Shown here in pieces: positions 5,045 through 8,326 of a stretch of 8,326 bases of DNA. The DNA lies in assembly GCA_016207465.1 (NCBI GenBank), contig JACQPP010000129.1, positions 1 through 8,326 of the forward strand, read 5' to 3'. Position numbers and translations under genes: made by a program. The first letter of the stretch is position 1; the number at the start of each line of letters is the position of its first letter. This DNA comes from Methanobacteriota archaeon. Lineage in GTDB: Archaea > Halobacteriota > Syntropharchaeia > JACQPP01. Below the pieces are notes generated by a model. It saw only the letters and a list, made by a program, of their open reading frames with translations, did not search any database and was not told where the DNA came from.

Positions 5045-6010
5045 ATGGAGATGCTGTCACGCCCCCCCATCGTCTACGACCCCCCACAGGCACCGCCGGA
5101 CCCCGACCTGGTCGAGCGGGTCCTCCAGTTGAAGGTGGAGCGGAACGCCATCGTGCTGGCCCACAACTACCAGGTGGGGGAGGTCCAGGATGTGGCGGAT
5201 GTCATCGGGGACTCCCTGGGGCTGGCCCAGGCCGCCGCCCGGACCGACGCCGACGTCATCCTCTTCTGCGGGGTCCGGTTCATGGCCGAGACCGCCGCCA
5301 TCCTGAATCCCACCAAGACGGTTCTCATGCCCGACCTGAAGGCGGGGTGCTCGCTGGCGGACATGATTACCGCCGACGAGCTCCGCGCCTGGAAGGCCCT
5401 CCACCCGGGGGCTGTGGTGGTAAGCTACATCAACACCACCGCCGACGTGAAGGCGGAGTCGGACTACATCTGCACCTCCACCAACGCCCTCAAGGTCATC
5501 GGGGCCATCCCCCGGGAGCGGGAGATTCTCTTCCTCCCCGACAAGTACCTGGGGACCTACCTCCAGCAGAAGTCGGGGCGCTCCATGCACGTCTGGCCCG
5601 GCTACTGCCCCACCCACGTCTCCATCCGCAGCGAGGAGATTGAGGCCCTCAAGTTCGAGCACCCCGCGGCCAGGTTCCTGATGCACCCGGAGTGCGGCTG
5701 CATGACCTCCTGTATGGGCCTCGCCGACGCCGTCCTCTCCACCGAGGGGATGGTGCGCTACGTGCGGGACTCCCCAGAGACCGAGTTCATCATCGGCACC
5801 GAGACCGGCATCCTCCACAAGATGCGGAAGGAGAATCCGGGGAAGATGCTCTACCCTGCCGCCGCCGAAGCCGTGTGCCCCCACATGAAGGTCAACAGCC
5901 TGGAGAAGGTCCTCTGGAGCCTCGAGGACTTGCAGCCCCGGGTCACGGTGGACCCCGAGACCGCCCGCCGGGCCAGGAAGGCCATCGACCGGATGCTCGA
6001 ACTCGCCTGA
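5045..6010 (+). CDS. nadA: Quinolinate synthase NadA
   Basis: NadA condenses iminoaspartate with dihydroxyacetone phosphate to quinolinate using an oxygen-sensitive 4Fe-4S cluster. At 321 aa it has the usual three-domain length. Visible landmarks: AHNYQ with H40 and Y42; GDSLGLA (55-61); CGVRFMAET (75-83); AGCSLADM with C102; YINT (128-131); WPGYC with C188; HPECGC with H214 and E216; IIGTETG (249-255); and CPHMKVNSLEK with C278. From the known positions in the Thermotoga enzyme (C81, C168, C254), C102, C188 and C278 are the likely cluster ligands; C75, C143, C217, C219 and C223 are extra. The ATG at 5045 has GGAG eight bases upstream. The iminoaspartate source, NadB or an aspartate dehydrogenase, is not in this window. 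The product feeds NadC, encoded just upstream. Confidence 0.97.
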   Translation: MEMLSRPPIVYDPPQAPPDPDLVERVLQLKVERNAIVLAHNYQVGEVQDVADVIGDSLGLAQAAARTDADVILFCGVRFMAETAAILNPTKTVLMPDLKAGCSLADMITADELRAWKALHPGAVVVSYINTTADVKAESDYICTSTNALKVIGAIPREREILFLPDKYLGTYLQQKSGRSMHVWPGYCPTHVSIRSEEIEALKFEHPAARFLMHPECGCMTSCMGLADAVLSTEGMVRYVRDSPETEFIIGTETGILHKMRKENPGKMLYPAAAEAVCPHMKVNSLEKVLWSLEDLQPRVTVDPETARRARKAIDRMLELA

Positions 6011-6032
6011 AACCGATATCCACGAACCGGGC

Positions 6033-6072
6033 TACATATAGGTTCCCAGAAATGGGTATGCCAACAGGTTGG
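6033..6072 (+). promoter_or_regulatory. Putative promoter with operator-like dyad, di-iron gene
   Basis: The 109-nt gap after nadA holds a TATA-like ACATATAGG (about 6033-6041). About 26 nt further on, at the expected transcript start, is the dyad CCAAC-AG-GTTGG (6061-6072), where a bound protein would block initiation. Between them is CCCA-GAAA-TGGG (6044-6055). If this promoter is used the leader is about 58 nt. A weaker alternative, GAAACGTTATCG (6076-6087), would give a leader of about ten bases. I cannot choose between them from sequence. Confidence 0.35.
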
Positions 6073-6119
6073 GGCGAAACGTTATCGGATTTCTCTCCAC
6101 CATATTACAAGCGTAGTGG

Positions 6120-7124
6120 ATGCCTCCTGAGCTTTCTCTCCATACCGAGCCCGAGTGGTATGAGCCCCGGCTGCCGGGCGAGTCGGCCCTCTACTCGAAG
6201 GCGAAGACCCAGCAGTGGAATGCAGAAACGGATGTGGACTGGTCGGCGGGGCCGGTGTATTACAGCGACGCCCAGCGGGTCTCCGCCGCCCGGGTCCTCT
6301 CCCAGTTCCTGCACGGGGAACAGGGGGCCCTCCTGGTCTGCGGCCAGCTGGTCCACATGGTCCCCGACATGGAGGCCAAGTTCTACGTGAGCAGCCAGGT
6401 GTTCGACGAGGCCCGCCACGTAGAGGTCTACGGCCGCTACATGCGCCTCCTCGGAGGGGTGGCCCCGGTGAACAAGATGCTCGCCCAAATCCTCGGCGAA
6501 ATCCTGGCCCAGGAGCACTGGGAGGAGAAACTCATCGGCATGCAGATTCTGGTGGAAGGGGTGGCCCTGCGGGCCTTCTTCGGCATCCGCGAGGCCACAC
6601 CGGACCCCCTGCTGAAGCAGATTCTGGAATACACCATCCGCGACGAGTCCCGGCATGTGGCCTATGGGGTCATGTATCTGCGGCGGAAGATGGGGGACAT
6701 CACCCCGGAGCGCAGGAAGCAGATTGAGAAGACGGTGCTCAACTGGGCCATGCGCCTCGGCTCCGTCTACGGGGAGGAGGGGTTCACGGCCCAGAAGCTC
6801 CTGTGGAACGACATGGTGGACACCTCCACCATCACCAAGCGGATGTATCTGCCCCACAAGACCACCACCAGCGAGCAGATTCTGGTGGAAATCGAGAAGA
6901 AATACGGTCCCCGCCCCAAGCCTCTCTCCCCGGGGGCCCCGACGACCCAGCAGGCGGTCGAGCAGACCATGGCCATGCTGGACAAGGAGCCCGACCTGAC
7001 CCCCGAGCAGTTGACCAAGCGGATTACCGACTGGTTCGTGCAGCAGAACATGCGGGCCATCACCGACTCCACGGTGATGGAGCTGAAGGAGCGGCTCACC
7101 ACCATGGGGCTCTTCGCCCGGTAG
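6120..7124 (+). CDS. Ferritin-like/R2-like di-iron carboxylate protein (putative oxygenase or oxidase)
   Basis: This 334-aa soluble, helical protein belongs to the ferritin-like superfamily that includes ribonucleotide reductase R2, R2-like oxidases and AurF-type N-oxygenases. The ligand set for a di-iron (or Mn/Fe) centre is complete and in order: E67 in HGEQGA, E97-x2-H100 in DEARH, E146 in VEGVA, and E176-x2-H179 in DESRH. An R2-like W33-x7-W41 segment (W...DVDWS) precedes it. The C-terminal third (about 230-334), rich in Lys, Pro and Thr and lacking metal ligands, is specific to the subgroup. It resembles widespread, uncharacterised bacterial 'ferritin-like domain' proteins more than true R2: no R2 radical Tyr or C-terminal Tyr pair is evident, and no large subunit is nearby. 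ATG 6120 is the first possible start, because an in-frame TAG lies at 6114-6116. The substrate is unknown. Confidence 0.85.
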   Translation: MPPELSLHTEPEWYEPRLPGESALYSKAKTQQWNAETDVDWSAGPVYYSDAQRVSAARVLSQFLHGEQGALLVCGQLVHMVPDMEAKFYVSSQVFDEARHVEVYGRYMRLLGGVAPVNKMLAQILGEILAQEHWEEKLIGMQILVEGVALRAFFGIREATPDPLLKQILEYTIRDESRHVAYGVMYLRRKMGDITPERRKQIEKTVLNWAMRLGSVYGEEGFTAQKLLWNDMVDTSTITKRMYLPHKTTTSEQILVEIEKKYGPRPKPLSPGAPTTQQAVEQTMAMLDKEPDLTPEQLTKRITDWFVQQNMRAITDSTVMELKERLTTMGLFAR

Positions 7125-7137
7125 GGGGTCCTACCGG
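7118..7137. terminator. Palindrome enclosing both convergent stop codons
   Basis: CCGGTAGG-GGGT-CCTACCGG is a perfect 8-bp stem with a 4-nt loop. One arm contains the TAG of the di-iron gene (7122-7124), the other the TAG of the membrane-protein gene (7133-7131). On the plus strand a pyrimidine-rich tract follows (7138-7167), which may help stop transcription. Its symmetry suits a two-way terminator or mRNA 3'-end stabiliser. Confidence 0.5.
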
Positions 7138-7544
7138 TTCTCCCCGGCCTCTTCTCTCTTTCTCTCGGCCAGCCGCTTCCTGCCCACGGCGTAGACGGTC
7201 ATCAGGGCGAGGAACACCGCCAGGCCGAGGAGGGCGATGGGGTCAAGGAAGACGCCGAGGAGGAGGCCGAAGATGGCCAGGGAGACCAGGAGGGTCCAGA
7301 GGAGGGTCCACATGGAGGAAACCAAGCCCCGGGGGGGCGAGGCCCGACCGCCTTTCTGCTTCGCAGAAAGTGGATCGTCCGCTTCGCGGGCGACTCCACG
7401 GAGGAGGATGTCTTCAGCGTCCCCCGGGTCCTCGTGGTTGGCCGCCGTCGCCCTGCGGGGCGACGGCAATACCTGGGACGGAGCCGGGGGAGTTTCGACG
7501 AAGTCGAAACGAGGGTTCGGGTCGGGCCGAGAAGGGGTCGTCAT
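7131..7544 (-). CDS. Small membrane protein, two transmembrane helices (start uncertain)
   Basis: The secure part is the C-terminal 60 residues (7313-7131). It has two hydrophobic helices (about MWTLLWTLLVSLAIFGLLL and IALLGLAVFLALMTVYAV) joined by a short GVFLDP turn, ending in a strongly charged tail (GRKRLAERKREEAGENR) that is probably cytoplasmic. No family or function is recognised. ATG 7544 is listed as start because a TATA box (TTTAAA, 7575-7570) lies 28 nt upstream, the spacing of a leaderless archaeal message, and the frame stays open. It adds a 77-residue Pro/Ala/Arg/Asp-rich, probably disordered N-terminus. Against it, 20 of those 77 codons end in A or T, compared with 4 of 60 in the membrane part, and the segment is packed with hairpins. 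The alternative is ATG 7313, preceded by a 230-nt structured leader, but that ATG has no visible ribosome site or TATA box. Confidence 0.55.
   Translation of the reverse strand: MTTPSRPDPNPRFDFVETPPAPSQVLPSPRRATAANHEDPGDAEDILLRGVAREADDPLSAKQKGGRASPPRGLVSSMWTLLWTLLVSLAIFGLLLGVFLDPIALLGLAVFLALMTVYAVGRKRLAERKREEAGENR
7352..7510. repeat. Cluster of four strong hairpins
   Basis: Four near-perfect inverted repeats with tiny loops (plus-strand reading): CTTTCTGC-TTC-GCAGAAAG (7352-7370); TCGTCCGC-TTC-GCGGGCGA with flanking TGGA/TCCA giving 12 bp around one bulged base (7371-7398); a 10-bp stem GCCGTCGCCC with loop TGCG (7444-7467); and GTTTCGAC-GAA-GTCGAAAC (7492-7510). The first two abut directly and share the core GCTTCGC (GCGAAGC on the minus strand). 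The fourth has a C(GAA)G loop in the opposite orientation. Such stems stay paired as RNA or extruded DNA. They could be a structured leader or small RNA made from the promoter at 7568-7578, or palindromic repeats. They lie in the doubtful N-terminal part of the membrane-protein frame. Confidence 0.7.
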
Positions 7545-7567
7545 GCCGGTGGGAAGTGGGCTCTCCT

Positions 7568-7578
7568 GGTTTAAATCC
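7568..7578 (-). promoter_or_regulatory. TATA box for the membrane-protein gene or leader RNA
   Basis: On the minus strand the box is GGATTTAAACC, centred at 7572.5 and 28 nt from ATG 7544. The TAA stop of the upstream radical SAM gene (7573-7571) lies inside the box. The same stop-in-TATA layout is seen at nadC/nadA. Confidence 0.5.
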
Positions 7579-8326
7579 GCGTTCCTACTGGGAAGCCGGG
7601 CTCCACCTTGAGTCCCCGCTCCCGGGCGAGGGCTCGGATGCGCTCCTCGAGGCCCCGGAACCCGGGCCCCCCCTGGAGGGCATGGTCCCACTGCCGGAGC
7701 CACCCGGGGTGGCCGGAGAGGCTCCGCTCCAGGTGCTCCCACATCCCCGGCTTGAGGCGCAGGGGGTCCACCAGGAGGGTGGCGGTCCCGGTGGCGGCGA
7801 TGGCGTCGAGGAGGGGCTCCAGGCCCTCCTCGGTGGCCCCGGGGAGCAGGGGGCCGAGGAACGCCCAGGTGGGAATCGAGTTCTGGCGGAGGCTCCGGAG
7901 GGTGAAGACCCGGTCGGCGAGGGTGGAAGCGCGGGGCTCCAGAATGCGCGCTGTCCGCTCGTCTCCGGTGGAGAAGGAGAGGCCCACGTCCACCTCCTCC
8001 ATGTGCTGGAGGATGTCCAGGTCCCGGAGGACCATCCGGCTCTTGGTCTGGATGGAGACCGGCCACCCGGCCCCGGCCAGCTTCTGGAGGCAGCGGCGGG
8101 TGAGGCGGGAGCGGGCCTCGTAGGGGGTGTAGGCGTCGGTGACCGTCCCCAGCCCCACCAGCCCCCGGGGTTTCTGGCGGAGTTCGCGCCCCAGGAGCCG
8201 GGGGAGATTGGCCCGCACCTCGAGGAACTCCCCCCACTCCCGGAGGGGCAGGGGCTCCACGGGGGCACCGACCTCCTCCAGCACGCGGCGGGCGCCCCCG
8301 CCCTCCTCGAACCCCCACAGCAGGCC
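7571..8326 (-). CDS. SplB-like radical SAM protein, N-terminus cut by window edge
   Basis: The visible 251 codons match the radical SAM family that includes spore photoproduct lyase-like proteins (annotated 'SplB' or 'Rv2578c-type' in bacteria). Landmarks in order: FLEVRANLPRLLGRELR, the segment just after the cluster region in this family; GLVGLGTVTDAYTPYEARSRLTR; SIQTKSRMVLRDLDIL; VGLSFST; RILEPRA; and FLGPLLPG. The region that should carry the CxxxCxxC motif binding the 4Fe-4S cluster and SAM lies beyond 8326, so I infer the cluster rather than see it. A GTG at 8284 could be mistaken for the start, but the frame continues to the edge with family-like sequence (GLLWGFEEGG). It is not shown to repair DNA; most relatives are uncharacterised. 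The stop at 7573-7571 lies in the TATA box of the next gene. Confidence 0.85.
   Translation of the reverse strand, partial: GLLWGFEEGGGARRVLEEVGAPVEPLPLREWGEFLEVRANLPRLLGRELRQKPRGLVGLGTVTDAYTPYEARSRLTRRCLQKLAGAGWPVSIQTKSRMVLRDLDILQHMEEVDVGLSFSTGDERTARILEPRASTLADRVFTLRSLRQNSIPTWAFLGPLLPGATEEGLEPLLDAIAATGTATLLVDPLRLKPGMWEHLERSLSGHPGWLRQWDHALQGGPGFRGLEERIRALARERGLKVEPGFPVGTRI

Noticed and set aside
6120..7124. Ribonucleotide reductase R2 assignment
   Set aside because: The ligand set fits the superfamily, but no R2-specific radical Tyr context, C-terminal Tyr pair or large subunit gene is visible.
7352..7510. CRISPR array or tandem repeat
   Set aside because: The hairpins differ in stem sequence and spacing; there are no identical direct repeats with regular spacers.
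7131..8318. A 395-codon minus-strand frame running from the membrane protein back through the radical SAM gene
   Set aside because: From about 7571 upward it is Pro/Gly/Arg-rich and overlaps the well-supported radical SAM frame. Only the part below 7545 can be real.

Overview
The window reads as a piece of a GC-rich archaeal chromosome, about two-thirds G+C by eye. The archaeal signs are a Trm5-type tRNA methyltransferase with the archaeal domain order, a tRNA-Thr with no encoded CCA and a U discriminator base, TATA/BRE-like boxes about 26-32 nt ahead of several start codons with little or no leader, and a heavily sequon-bearing secreted protein. The lineage cannot be fixed from the sequence. 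A GC-rich Thermoplasmatota-like or other euryarchaeal genome would fit, but that is inference. Gene packing is very dense, and no mobile element, CRISPR array or integrase is visible.

Layout, left to right. Positions 1-2202 (minus strand): purE (purine synthesis), thiC (thiamin pyrimidine synthesis) and the start of an unrecognised gene that runs off the left edge. thiC has its own TATA box right after the purE stop, and the unknown gene follows thiC by 14 nt with a Shine-Dalgarno site. Positions 2253-3215 (plus): a Trm5-family tRNA position-37 methyltransferase, divergent from purE. Its stop codon overlaps by one base the 3' end of an opposite-strand tRNA-Thr(CGU) gene (3215-3285), which has its own TATA box and oligo-T terminator. 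Positions 3286-3439: a two-way control region containing the tRNA promoter, an operator-like dyad, a TATA box and a strong hairpin.

Positions 3440-5007 (plus): a secreted, probably N-glycosylated protein of unknown function followed by nadC. Positions 5045-6010 (plus): nadA with its own TATA box, formed in part by the nadC stop codon. NadA and NadC are the last two steps of de novo NAD synthesis from aspartate. The aspartate-oxidising enzyme (NadB or an aspartate dehydrogenase) is not in the window. Positions 6120-7124 (plus): a ferritin-like/R2-like di-iron protein with all expected metal ligands.

Positions 7131-8326 (minus): a small two-helix membrane protein convergent with the di-iron gene, then the C-terminal two-thirds or so of a SplB-like radical SAM protein cut by the right edge. 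A palindrome enclosing both stop codons separates the convergent pair. The first half of the membrane-protein reading frame (about 7314-7544) is the oddest part of the window. It holds four strong hairpins within 160 bases, three with the same C(GAA)G-type triloop, and its wobble composition breaks sharply from the rest of the gene. It may be a structured leader or small RNA, or palindromic repeats inserted into a coding region.
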